A DNA stretch of 64,000 nt from Pseudomonas trivialis (GTDB lineage Bacteria; Pseudomonadota; Gammaproteobacteria; Pseudomonadales; Pseudomonadaceae): contig NZ_JYLK01000017.1 of the NCBI RefSeq assembly GCF_001439805.1, positions 81,228-145,227 of the forward strand. Direction: 5' to 3'. The notes below the pieces were generated by a model that saw nothing but the letters and a program-made list of their open reading frames with translations, did no database searches and was not told the DNA's origin. Below, in pieces: positions 37,556 through 46,310 of this stretch. The first letter of the stretch is position 1. Every line of letters begins with the position of its first letter. A program made the position numbers and the translations under genes.

Positions 37556-38538
37556 GCCATGGCCACGATGACTTTGCGGTCACCGGTATAGGGATTGCGC
37601 CCGTGGGCGACCAGTCGGTTGTCGAGCATCAGGATGTCGCCGGCCTGCCAGGGGAAGCTTACGGCGGTCTGTTCATACACGGCGCGCACGCGGTCGAGCA
37701 GGGCGTCGGGAATGGCCGAGCCGTCGCCGAAGTACACGTGGCGCGGCAGGTTTTCTTCACCCACGGCGGCCAGCAGGCTGGCGCGCACGGCGGGCTCGAT
37801 TGCCGAGACGTGAAACAGGTGCGCCTGGTTGAACCAGACCCACTCGCCGGTGTCCGGGTGCTGCAGCACGGCGGGGCAGCGCTGGCGGGTGCGCAGGTCG
37901 CCGTCGGCTTTCCATTCCCACTCGATGCCGTTGTCCTGGCAGTAGCGCTCGACCTGGGCACGGTCTTGGGTGTTGAACACTTTTTGCCAGGGCAGGTCGA
38001 GGGCGCCGCTGTAGTTGCGCACGTAGAGCAGTTCGCGGCTGGCGAACTGCTCGCGGATCTCGGCGGGCATGCGCTGATAGATCAGGCGGCTGTCGCAGAT
38101 CGGCGTTTCGCCGCCGGTTTCACTGGCCTTGATGCAGTGGAACCAGATGCGTGAAGGCCAGGGCCGGGTGTAGGCCTGTTCGTTATGCAAGGGGATGAAC
38201 TGGTGCGCCGGGTATTCGGTGGAGCTGTAGACCCCGGCGAATACCTTGCTGCGCGGCGTCGAGCCGAACTCGTAGCTGGCCAGGGGCGCGCCGAAGCTGG
38301 CGGCAAAGCGCTTGAAGTCGATGGGGGTGGCGACCGTGAAGCCGCGAAACAGCACGCCGCCGACGGTGCGCAAGCTGGCGTCGAGGCTGTCGCGCACGGA
38401 CTGCTCCAGCGCATGGATCGATTGGCCGGGGTTGGCCTGCACGCACCGGGGCAGGGTGGCGCCGTGGTTATCATCCGTGATCAACATGGGCTTGAAACGT
38501 CCGTCCGGGTGTTCGATGGAGGTCATTGTCTTGCACAT
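37552..38538 (-). CDS. Stand-alone Fe(II)/2-oxoglutarate beta-hydroxylase (TauD/SyrP-like), candidate Asp hydroxylase
   Basis: A 328-aa protein, the first gene of the operon. Triad residues are HNE in IPLHNEQAY and the distal His in VAHGRNPY, with the Arg in GDRKV. It lacks the LPLVIEP segment shared by the other two hydroxylases, so it looks like a separate subclass. Published work on siderophore beta-hydroxylases separates stand-alone aspartyl enzymes (erythro product) from NRPS-fused ones (threo product); this one fits the former and would act on one of the two Asp residues. The start is either the ATG at 38538 or at 38526, and ribosome-binding signals do not decide between them. Upstream lies the divergent promoter region with a candidate Fur box. 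Confidence 0.85.
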
Positions 38539-38659
38539 CCTGTTTATGCTCTTGGCTTTTCAGCAACGTGACAGCAGGCCTTGAAAACCGGGCAGAGGCC
38601 TTCACAAAACGTTTAACAAAATGTGTTTATCTCGGTACGAAGGGCATACTAGGTGTTAA

Positions 38660-38674
38660 TGAGAGGGATTATCA
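38660..38674. promoter_or_regulatory. Candidate Fur box in divergent promoter region
   Basis: TGAGAGGGATTATCA fits the 7-1-7 form of the Fur box: the right half ATTATCA is exact and the left half matches 4 of 7. It sits in an AT-rich stretch between the divergent siderophore operon (start 38538) and the receptor gene (start 38782). I saw no convincing PvdS-type box. Direct Fur repression of both directions is therefore the simplest reading. Confidence 0.5.
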
Positions 38675-38781
38675 ATAGTATTCCTTTAATATTTTTTTTG
38701 GCTTAGACTCCGCTCCGCTGGGGAAAAAACAGCGTTTGCCAACGTATAAAAATTCGAATAATTGCGGTAGGGGAGCGGGGC

Positions 38782-40842
38782 GTGAATCACACAATCAATA
38801 CACTGGCGTTGGCGGTAGCATCAGCCGTCTGCCTGATGAACACTGCATGGGCGGACGATCAGCCAGCGGCGCTGGAGATCGCTCCAGTCACCGTCACGGG
38901 CGAAAAGATGAACCGTTCGCTCGAGAAGACCCAGTCGAGCGTGGCGGTGGTCACGGAGCAGCAACTGCGCGAAAAGGCCGATCACAACCTGATCGATGTG
39001 TTTGCCCGCACACCTGGGGTGTACAACCAGTCGGGTAACGAGAACTGGGGGATTCGTGGCGTGCCGGTGTCCGGTTTCGATGACCAGGGCCCGGCGACGT
39101 TGAACGGCGCGATTTCGGTGTATGTGGATGGCGCCCAGCAACCCAACCGCGCGTTGACGCTGAGCCCGGTTGGCCTGTGGGATACCGAACAGGTCGAAGT
39201 GCTGCTTGGCCCGCAGTCCACCACTCAGGGGCGCAACTCCCTGGCCGGTGCGGTGGTGATCACCACCCGCAACCCCACTTTCGAACCCACCTTCTCCGCC
39301 CAGACCAACATCGGCAACTACGGTGAGCACGGCGTGGCCGTGGCCGGCGGTGGCTCGATCATCGACGACAAGGTCGCCGGCCGCATCGCCATCGATACCC
39401 AGGACGGCGACGGCTATATCCGCAACACCACCAATAACGATGACGCCAACCCGCACCGCACCAGCAACTATCGCGGCAAGTTGTTGATCACGCCGAACGA
39501 CGACATCGATGTGCTGCTGACCTACGCGCACAACGAGCACCGCCAGGGCGACAACTCGATCACGCGTATCGGCGACAAGGTGCAGTACTACAAGATTGCG
39601 TCCAACACCAAGGCCTACGACAACCTCAACCAGGACACCGTGAGCGCGAAGATCGACTGGCGCCTCAACGACGCCTGGACGCTGACCAACATGACCAGCT
39701 ACACCCACTCGGGCTACACCGCGCGCAAGGACTTCGACCAGACCGCCACGGCCAACAACGTCATCCTGCGCGAGCAGAACGGCGACATGTTCAGCCAGGA
39801 ACTGCGTCTGGCGTATCAGAACGACACCGTGCGCAGCTTCGGCGGGCTGTACCTGGGCAATACCACCAACAGCTTCCACGACCGCTTGCTGTTCAACAAC
39901 GTGCAGCGCGGCGCCGCCAAGGGCGATGTGGATATCAACAACGCTGCGGTGTTTGGTGAAGTGAACTGGGACTTTGCGCCCAACTGGACGCTGATCACCG
40001 GCCTGCGCTACGACTACGAGACCAACGATACCGATATCAAGCAGGACGACTTCTCCAGCCCCTCCAAGGCGAAAAAGACGTTTAACGCGTTCCTGCCAAA
40101 GGTCGGCGTTGACTATCAATTCATGCCGGACCAGTACGTCGGGTTCATGGTGCAGAAAGGCTACCGCGGCGGTGGTGTCAACGTGCGAGCCGGTGGCGGT
40201 CACGTTGCCTACGATCCGGAATACACCACCAACTACGAGCTGTCGTACCGCGGATCGTTCCTCGAGAAGAGCCTGCGCGCACGCGCCAACCTGTACTACA
40301 CCGACTGGAAAGACCAGCAGGTGAGCGTGCTCGATCCAACGGGTAATTTCTTCCTGGTTTACAACGCCGGTCGCAGCGACATCAAGGGCCTGGAAGTGTC
40401 CGTCGAAAAAGACTTTGGCGAGCAGTTCACCCTGAACGTCGGCGGCGCGGTCACCGACTCCAAGTACAAGGAATTCAACACCGGTGACGGTAATGATCGC
40501 AGCGGCCAGCCGTTCCTCTACTCGCCCAAATACAAGATGTCGGTGGGCGGCACCTACCGCTGGAATGACCGCCTGACCCTCAACACCGACCTGACCTACC
40601 AGAGCACCGCGCCGTCCGACTTCGAGTTCGATGCTGCTGGCAATGTGAGCAAGGTGCGTCGCAGTGACAACTATGTGCTGACCAACTTCAGCACCGAATA
40701 CAAGGTCACCAAGAACGTCGCGGTGTCCGGTTACCTGAAAAACGCGTTCGGCAAGGAATACGTCACCAGCAACCGCATCGGCGACATCATCGATGTGGGC
40801 GCGCCACGCACGTTCGGCCTGGTGCTGCGTTACGACATGTAA
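38782..40842 (+). CDS. TonB-dependent siderophore receptor
   Basis: A 686-aa outer-membrane receptor. The GTG at 38782 is supported by AGGGGAG about 6 nt upstream. A signal peptide (1 to about 24, ending AWA) is followed by a TonB-box-like EIAPVTVTG, the plug domain (VAVVTEQQL ... GPQSTTQGRNSLAGAV) and a beta-barrel ending ...LVLRYDM. There is no N-terminal signalling domain and no sigma/anti-sigma pair nearby, so it should not use a FecI/FpvI-type surface signalling cascade. Its divergent placement beside the NRPS operon makes it the likely importer of the ferric lipopeptide. The ligand is inferred from position. Confidence 0.9.
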   Translation: MNHTINTLALAVASAVCLMNTAWADDQPAALEIAPVTVTGEKMNRSLEKTQSSVAVVTEQQLREKADHNLIDVFARTPGVYNQSGNENWGIRGVPVSGFDDQGPATLNGAISVYVDGAQQPNRALTLSPVGLWDTEQVEVLLGPQSTTQGRNSLAGAVVITTRNPTFEPTFSAQTNIGNYGEHGVAVAGGGSIIDDKVAGRIAIDTQDGDGYIRNTTNNDDANPHRTSNYRGKLLITPNDDIDVLLTYAHNEHRQGDNSITRIGDKVQYYKIASNTKAYDNLNQDTVSAKIDWRLNDAWTLTNMTSYTHSGYTARKDFDQTATANNVILREQNGDMFSQELRLAYQNDTVRSFGGLYLGNTTNSFHDRLLFNNVQRGAAKGDVDINNAAVFGEVNWDFAPNWTLITGLRYDYETNDTDIKQDDFSSPSKAKKTFNAFLPKVGVDYQFMPDQYVGFMVQKGYRGGGVNVRAGGGHVAYDPEYTTNYELSYRGSFLEKSLRARANLYYTDWKDQQVSVLDPTGNFFLVYNAGRSDIKGLEVSVEKDFGEQFTLNVGGAVTDSKYKEFNTGDGNDRSGQPFLYSPKYKMSVGGTYRWNDRLTLNTDLTYQSTAPSDFEFDAAGNVSKVRRSDNYVLTNFSTEYKVTKNVAVSGYLKNAFGKEYVTSNRIGDIIDVGAPRTFGLVLRYDM

Positions 40843-40849
40843 ATCGCTG

Positions 40850-40877
40850 GACGCCGGGGCCGCAGGGTCTCGGCGTC
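40850..40877 (+). promoter_or_regulatory. Intercistronic hairpin between receptor and aminotransferase genes
   Basis: GACGCCG and CGGCGTC form a 7-bp stem around a 14-nt loop just after the receptor stop codon. No T-run follows, so it may be an attenuator or mRNA-stability element rather than a full terminator. The aminotransferase gene begins about 50 nt later and may be co-transcribed. Confidence 0.3.
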
Positions 40878-40928
40878 TGGTTTGCCTGGCGCACTCTGCT
40901 TCCACACCCAGCCTCCCTGGAGGACTTC

Positions 40929-42332
40929 ATGAACGCCGTTTCGAATGCCACGACGGGTGGTGCAGCACAGCTACGCCTGTCGCACACCGGATTGTCCCAG
41001 CCCTATTGCCTGGACCTGACGCCGATGCTCGAGCGCCAGCAACAGCAGGAGTCGAATGCGCGCAGCTACCCACGGCGCATTCCGCTGGTACTTGAACGGG
41101 CCCACGGCATCTACGTACAGGACAGTCGCGGCCAGGTGTTTGTCGATTGCCTGGCCGGCGCCGGTACCCTGGCGCTGGGCCACAACCACCCGGTGATCAT
41201 TGAAGCGATCACGCAATTGATGACCGCCGGCGTGCCGATGCACACCCTGGACCTGATGACACCGGTCAAGGATGCCTTCGTGCAGGAAATCTTCGGCTGC
41301 CTGCCGGCGGATTTCGCTCGCAACGCGCGCATTCAGTTTTGCGGCCCCAGCGGGGCGGACGCGGTGGAAGCCGCGCTCAAGCTGACCCGCACCGCCACTG
41401 GGCGGCATTCGGTGCTGGCGTTCGAGGGGGCCTACCACGGCATGACCCTGGGGACGCTGGCCATCAGCGGCAACCTGTCACCCAAAAATGCCCTCGGCGC
41501 CCTGATGCCTGGGGTGCAGCGCCTGCCGTTCCCCCATGATTATCGCTGTCCGTTCGGCGTCGCCGGCGAGCAGGGTGTCACCCTCAACCTGCGTTACCTG
41601 GAGCACCTGCTCAACGACCCGGAAAGCGGCGTGACCCTGCCGGGCGCGATGATTCTTGAACCGATCCAGGGGGAGGGCGGGGTGATCGCCGCGCCGGACC
41701 GCTGGCTGCAGGAGCTGCGACGCCTGACCGCCGCCCACGGCATTCCGTTGATCGTCGACGAAATCCAGTGCGGCATCGGGCGCAGCGGGCGCATGTTCGG
41801 CTTCGAGCAGTCGGGCATCACCCCGGACGTGATCACGTTGTCCAAGGCCATCGGTGGCGGCTTGCCGTTGTCGGTGATGGTCTACAACGACTCGCTGGAT
41901 GTGTGGCAGCCCGGTGCCCATGCCGGCACCTTCCGTGGCAACCAGTTGGCCATGGCGGCCGGCACCGCGACCTTGCGTTTTATTCGCGACAATCACCTGG
42001 TGGCCCACGCCGAAACCGTGGGCGCGCACCTGCGCAAACAGTTGCAGGCGCTGCAGGGCGAATTTCCCTGGATCGGCGATGTGCGCGGACGCGGCCTGAT
42101 GCTGGGCATGGAAATCGTCGATCCCCATGGGCTCGCTGACGTACAAGGGCATCCACCGGTCGACGCAGTACGCGCCAAGGCCTTCCAGCAGGCGTGCCTC
42201 AGGCACGGGTTGATCGTGGAGCTGGGCGGACGTCATGGCGCCACCGTGCGCTTTCTGCCGCCGCTGATCATCACCGAGCAGGAGATTGATTTTGTGGCGC
42301 AGATCCTGTTTGAGGCGGCGCGTTCAGTTTGA
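40929..42332 (+). CDS. Diaminobutyrate-2-oxoglutarate aminotransferase
   Basis: A 467-aa class III PLP aminotransferase. The catalytic Lys is in TLSKAIGGGLP (about residue 306), preceded by the typical DEIQCGIGRSG segment. The ATG at 40929 has TGGAGG about 6 nt upstream. Family members (PvdH/EctB/Dat group) convert aspartate semialdehyde and glutamate to L-2,4-diaminobutyrate and 2-oxoglutarate. It lies next to an NRPS with two adenylation domains of probable Dab specificity, so its likely job is monomer supply for the siderophore. The gene converges on the fimbrial chaperone with only a 3-nt gap. Confidence 0.88.
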   Translation: MNAVSNATTGGAAQLRLSHTGLSQPYCLDLTPMLERQQQQESNARSYPRRIPLVLERAHGIYVQDSRGQVFVDCLAGAGTLALGHNHPVIIEAITQLMTAGVPMHTLDLMTPVKDAFVQEIFGCLPADFARNARIQFCGPSGADAVEAALKLTRTATGRHSVLAFEGAYHGMTLGTLAISGNLSPKNALGALMPGVQRLPFPHDYRCPFGVAGEQGVTLNLRYLEHLLNDPESGVTLPGAMILEPIQGEGGVIAAPDRWLQELRRLTAAHGIPLIVDEIQCGIGRSGRMFGFEQSGITPDVITLSKAIGGGLPLSVMVYNDSLDVWQPGAHAGTFRGNQLAMAAGTATLRFIRDNHLVAHAETVGAHLRKQLQALQGEFPWIGDVRGRGLMLGMEIVDPHGLADVQGHPPVDAVRAKAFQQACLRHGLIVELGGRHGATVRFLPPLIITEQEIDFVAQILFEAARSV

Positions 42333-42335
42333 TCA

Positions 42336-43070
42336 TCAAGGCTTCGACGCCTGGCCGGATAACTGGATGACATGGGTTTGCAGCATGAAGTTGAAGCTGG
42401 ACACGCTGTTGAACGTCAAAGAGGCGTTGGCGGCCAGCGGTGATGTCAGCGCCTGGCACAGCGTTTCGCCCGGCAACACGTAAGCCTTGTTGAAGGTAAT
42501 GTCGGCCTTGGTCGGCGCACTGGACATGGTCGGATCAAAACGAAATACCTTGCGCGACGGGTTGCTCATACAGAGTTTCCCCTGCGTTTGCTTGAAGCTG
42601 ATTTGCTTCCAGGTGTCGACCTCGGACACGTTGGGATCCACGCCAATGATCACGGGCAGATCCTGACCGATGACGAATTTCACCTTGCCTGCGGCTTGCT
42701 GCTGTGGGGGCAACCCTGAAAACAGCACCCGTGCGATGTGTTCCTTGTCGAGGGGCTTGTTGCCACGGAAGATCACGCGCACGGTCTGGTTTTTACCGGG
42801 CGCGACCACCACGGTTTGCGGCACGGTGTACAACACGCCACCGTCGAGGTCGTCATCGGGCAGTTTGCTCACTTTGCTGTAGAGCAGCACGGCTTCGTCA
42901 CTGTTGTTTTTAAGGTCGATGGTGGCCTCTTTCTGTCCTTTTTCAATCAGCACCGCAGAGGCGCTGGGTTGCACCTGGGCGTCAGCCAGCAGGGGCATGG
43001 CTGACAGGCAGGCCAGCCAGAGGGATTTTTTGCCGAGAGCAGTCAAACGTTGTATCGATAATTTGTTCAT
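42336..43070 (-). CDS. Periplasmic fimbrial chaperone
   Basis: A 244-aa secreted protein with a signal peptide (to about residue 31, ADA) and an immunoglobulin-like PapD-type fold suggested by NQTVRVIFRG. It would fold fimbrial subunits in the periplasm and hand them to the usher. The ATG at 43070 has GGAG about 9 nt upstream, so it starts well inside the usher gene: the two overlap by 89 nt in different frames. Such a long overlap implies strong translational coupling. It is the last gene of the subunit-usher-chaperone operon. Confidence 0.85.
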   Translation of the reverse strand: MNKLSIQRLTALGKKSLWLACLSAMPLLADAQVQPSASAVLIEKGQKEATIDLKNNSDEAVLLYSKVSKLPDDDLDGGVLYTVPQTVVVAPGKNQTVRVIFRGNKPLDKEHIARVLFSGLPPQQQAAGKVKFVIGQDLPVIIGVDPNVSEVDTWKQISFKQTQGKLCMSNPSRKVFRFDPTMSSAPTKADITFNKAYVLPGETLCQALTSPLAANASLTFNSVSSFNFMLQTHVIQLSGQASKP

Positions 43071-45384
43071 TGGAAATCTCCAGTTGAGTGGGAAGTTTGC
43101 ACATCAAGGTGCTGTCGGACGCATCGAACATCCCTGACGTTTGCAGTTGTTCAATATTGTCCTGTTTAACCAGCAGCACGTTCTGGTCGATAAAGTTGGC
43201 GATCAAGTTGCCGTCCTGGTCATAAAACACCGTGCGGGAACTGAGCGCTTCAGGCTTGTTTGTCCAGCGCATCAACACGTTCTTGTTAGTGGTGGGCTCG
43301 AAATCAAAATAGGAAACCGCGCCACGGTCGCTGATAAAGTCCACCTGGTTGTTTTGGAAGTACACGCCATCGTCCAACCCCTTGGGATTGACGTTGACAA
43401 AGTCAGGCTTGTTATCGGAGATATCGGCCAGCACCACTTTGCCGTTATAGTTTGTTCTGGCCGAGCTGCGCTGGCTGCTGACCTTGACGAAACCCTTGAG
43501 GTGAGTGTCGACAATGGCATAGGTATCTTTGAGTTGATCGGGTGTAAACACCACGCCCTTGTGATTGACGGCGATTGAACCCGAAAGGCTCAGGCCGTTT
43601 GACGTTGCGCTGCGGCTGTCGCTTTCGGACTTGGAAACCGTCAGGCCGGCATGGGTGTACGGTGTATTGAAGTCGTTGCTTATATAGTTTTCCGTGGTCT
43701 CGCTGCGATTGGCAGTGCGCTGCACATGGCCAGCGGTCACGCTGTAATCACTGTTGACCCGGGTGGTCAGGTAGTTATCCAGGCGCTGGTTATTGCTGTA
43801 AGCGTTATATTGTGACCGGTAGTCAACACGGCGGCCGCCCACTTCAAATGGAATCGACAGGCTGGCATTCAACGTCATTTTGTCACGCCGGGTATCACCG
43901 GGGGCTTGCGGGGCATACCCGGCACTCAGGTTGAGTGAGGCTTTTTTGATGTTTGTGGAATAGCCTGCCGACCACGTCGAATAACTGGCGCGGTTATAAA
44001 AGTTATTTCGGTTGAGCGAAAGGCTGAACGCATTATTGTCGCCCACCACAAAACTGTGCGTGATGCCCAGCGTGCTTTTTATATCGGCCTGGTAATCATA
44101 AAGAACTTGGCCGACGTAGGAGAAATTGCGGCTGATTGCCTGGTACGTAAGGTCGGTGCCGCCGTAACTCAGTGTGGCGTTAAAGTTGGCACCCAGTTTG
44201 TTGCGCTCATTCCTCGCTAACAGGCCGTACGTAGTCATCTGCAGACCGCCTTTATTGAGGGTGTTGCTGACGGAGACGCCCTGATAACGTTGTTGGGCGA
44301 CAACCGCGACGGTGGGGTTCACGGCGTCGCTGTAGCGTTTTGAATAACCTGCGCCTGCGGTTACGGCGTGCGTATCGGTGTTGGAGCGCCCGGCAAATGC
44401 ATACAGCCCACTGCTTTGCGTGGTAGCGCGGCTGATGCGGGCACGGGAAATCTGGCGAGTATCGATCACCTGACCATCGCGCTTGATCACCACCACCACG
44501 TCCGACGTGAGTGATGTCACCGGTATTGCGGCCAGGTTGTTGTGGCCGCGGTTGACATTCAAGGTGTAGACCAACTGGTCTCGCTGGTAGAACTCGATCA
44601 CCGCCGGCGCATCGCTGTCGTAGGTGAAGGCAACGCTGCCAATGCTTGAGGGCGCACCCTTGGTGTTGTAGACCACGCCATCCACATACCCCACGCCGAA
44701 GCCGCCGTCGGGGGAGTTCAGGCGACCGGCTTTGACGCGGCCAATGTCGAAATCGCGGTCCAGATAAAACGACTGGACGTTGTTATTGCTGTAGCGCTGG
44801 GTTCTGGACGTAAAGCTGCTGAAGGTGCCGTTGGCGCGCAGCAGCGCGTTATTTGCATTGGCGCCGAGTTGATAGGTTGCGCTCAATGAGTCATTGCTCG
44901 AACCGCTGGAGTCGAACGACGAATAGTAGGTGTTGTAGTTGACGAAGGCGCCGGTTCCGCCCTTTTGTTGTTGAATGAAATCGGGGTTTTCCAGCAGCGC
45001 GCGCGGTACCGTGAGCTTCAGGCTGCGGTCGCTGCGGCTGAAATCGGGCTTGATCCGATCAGTCAGCAGCACGTAGGTCGCAGCGCCATTTTGAATGCGC
45101 TGCCCCCAGGCTTCTTTCTTCAGACCGAACCGTTCAAGGTCATGGGCGGTATAGCCCGCTTGTCCTCCGGGCGCGCGATAAACCACGGTCTTGGCAATGA
45201 AGCGATCATTGACGTAGAGATGGACCGCGTTATCGCCAGCATAGAGCTCCGTGTCGTGAAGGGCGTCCTCAACTTGCTGGTCACTGATGCCACTGATACC
45301 GAGCAACTTGTTGTCAAATTTGAGTTGTGCGTGAGCGTTCATCGAGATGAAAAAGATCAGCAGTAAGGAGTGAACAAGTTTCAT
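42982..45384 (-). CDS. Fimbrial outer-membrane usher
   Basis: An 800-aa protein with a signal peptide (MKLVHSLLLIFFISMNAHA). A large glycine, serine, asparagine and tyrosine-rich beta-barrel region and C-terminal domains follow; two cysteines near the C-terminus may form a disulfide. Length and pattern fit outer-membrane fimbrial ushers that secrete and assemble pilus subunits. It lies 51 nt downstream of the subunit gene and overlaps the chaperone gene by 89 nt. It looks closer to the TcfC/CS1-like (alternative) ushers than to PapC, but this was judged by eye. Confidence 0.82.
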   Translation of the reverse strand: MKLVHSLLLIFFISMNAHAQLKFDNKLLGISGISDQQVEDALHDTELYAGDNAVHLYVNDRFIAKTVVYRAPGGQAGYTAHDLERFGLKKEAWGQRIQNGAATYVLLTDRIKPDFSRSDRSLKLTVPRALLENPDFIQQQKGGTGAFVNYNTYYSSFDSSGSSNDSLSATYQLGANANNALLRANGTFSSFTSRTQRYSNNNVQSFYLDRDFDIGRVKAGRLNSPDGGFGVGYVDGVVYNTKGAPSSIGSVAFTYDSDAPAVIEFYQRDQLVYTLNVNRGHNNLAAIPVTSLTSDVVVVIKRDGQVIDTRQISRARISRATTQSSGLYAFAGRSNTDTHAVTAGAGYSKRYSDAVNPTVAVVAQQRYQGVSVSNTLNKGGLQMTTYGLLARNERNKLGANFNATLSYGGTDLTYQAISRNFSYVGQVLYDYQADIKSTLGITHSFVVGDNNAFSLSLNRNNFYNRASYSTWSAGYSTNIKKASLNLSAGYAPQAPGDTRRDKMTLNASLSIPFEVGGRRVDYRSQYNAYSNNQRLDNYLTTRVNSDYSVTAGHVQRTANRSETTENYISNDFNTPYTHAGLTVSKSESDSRSATSNGLSLSGSIAVNHKGVVFTPDQLKDTYAIVDTHLKGFVKVSSQRSSARTNYNGKVVLADISDNKPDFVNVNPKGLDDGVYFQNNQVDFISDRGAVSYFDFEPTTNKNVLMRWTNKPEALSSRTVFYDQDGNLIANFIDQNVLLVKQDNIEQLQTSGMFDASDSTLMCKLPTQLEISNEQIIDTTFDCSRQKIPLAGLPVSHAPAG

Positions 45385-45435
45385 GGCAATAAAAATGTCC
45401 CACCGTCAGGCAGGACATTTGCGAACCTACAATAA

Positions 45436-46137
45436 TTAGTAGTAACGAACGTTGACTTGTGCCGTGCCGTTCCATGGAACTTGCGTGGTCGCGCTGATTT
45501 GGCTGGCTTTGTTTATTTGCGGTTCAACCTCGAAGTTCCAGGTGAACGACGTGCCGCTGGCGGGGTTGTTACTGGCATCCAGAGGGCTCCATTCTTCTGC
45601 GGTGTAATAAGCCCAATTGGACATCAACGCCCGACTGCTGGGGGTAGACATATGGTTGGCCGCGTCGCGGTTATAACCAAAGGTGGTGGTGTTGGTTACG
45701 CCGTCGACGGTGGTGCTGACCGGCTTCAGCACAAAGTTGCCGATCTTATTCTTGGTTACCGGATCCATGCCGATACCGAAGATACGGCCCGAATCGCCGT
45801 GGTCGGTGCGCCCGGCGCTATTCTTGCCGACCAGGGCGCTGGAAGGGTCCGCATCAACTATCCACATGGCGGTTTTCGTGGCTGTGCCTTCCGGGCAGTT
45901 AATAACGATCGTGGCTGGTTTTGCGGGGAGTGTGGTGAAGTCGGTTTTGTTCAGTGAGCTCCAAGGGATCTCGCCCCAGTCCAGATCATTGCCACTGGGG
46001 ATATTTACCGTACACGCGCTTGGCGTGATAACACCTTTAACGTTAATCTCGCTGGCGGCATGGGCGATAAAAGGCGCGAGGGCAGCGAAGCCGGCAATGG
46101 ATAATGAGGTACCCAGTTTGAAACGTTTCACAGTCAT
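45436..46137 (-). CDS. Fimbrial subunit, DUF1120-like
   Basis: About 233 aa. A signal peptide (to about residue 27, AHA) is followed by EINVKGVITPSACTVNI, a typical start of pilin-like subunits, with one cysteine pair (SACTV and INCPEG). The C-terminus ends in an alternating pattern with a terminal aromatic pair (NVRYY), as expected for donor-strand subunits. The ATG at 46137 has AGGAG only 1-2 nt upstream; a GTG six bases later has better spacing, so the exact start is open. It is the only subunit gene seen here, whereas DUF1120 clusters often hold several. A palindromic motif lies about 106 nt upstream. Confidence 0.75.
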   Translation of the reverse strand: MTVKRFKLGTSLSIAGFAALAPFIAHAASEINVKGVITPSACTVNIPSGNDLDWGEIPWSSLNKTDFTTLPAKPATIVINCPEGTATKTAMWIVDADPSSALVGKNSAGRTDHGDSGRIFGIGMDPVTKNKIGNFVLKPVSTTVDGVTNTTTFGYNRDAANHMSTPSSRALMSNWAYYTAEEWSPLDASNNPASGTSFTWNFEVEPQINKASQISATTQVPWNGTAQVNVRYY

Positions 46138-46242
46138 ACTCCTATGAATAATTAAAAGACGCGTCGAGATGGCAACGTCGATAATGAAATCAACACCATT
46201 CAAGAGCGGCGAAATTATAGGAGTGCAAAAAGTGCTAGTTGC

Positions 46243-46256
46243 CTGGAATATTCCAG
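46243..46256. promoter_or_regulatory. Palindromic motif upstream of fimbrial subunit (site 1)
   Basis: CTGGAATATTCCAG is an exact 14-nt palindrome followed by TTC. Nearly the same 17 nt recurs at 50822-50838, upstream of the neighbouring response-regulator gene. It is a candidate binding site for that LuxR-type regulator. No other intergenic copy was noticed in the window. Confidence 0.5.
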
Positions 46257-46310
46257 TTCTGCTGTTGGCGAGGACAGCTGGACGTGCATAAGGGGATTAT
46301 GTGCGAACCG

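Noticed and set aside
38600..38781. A PvdS-type iron-starvation box upstream of the receptor
   Set aside because: No TAAAT...CGT pair with the right spacing was seen.
38821..40905. A minus-strand frame of 694 codons antisense to the TonB receptor
   Set aside because: It is a shadow of the receptor gene's codon usage, with no recognisable motif. The receptor frame has a signal peptide and plug/barrel features.
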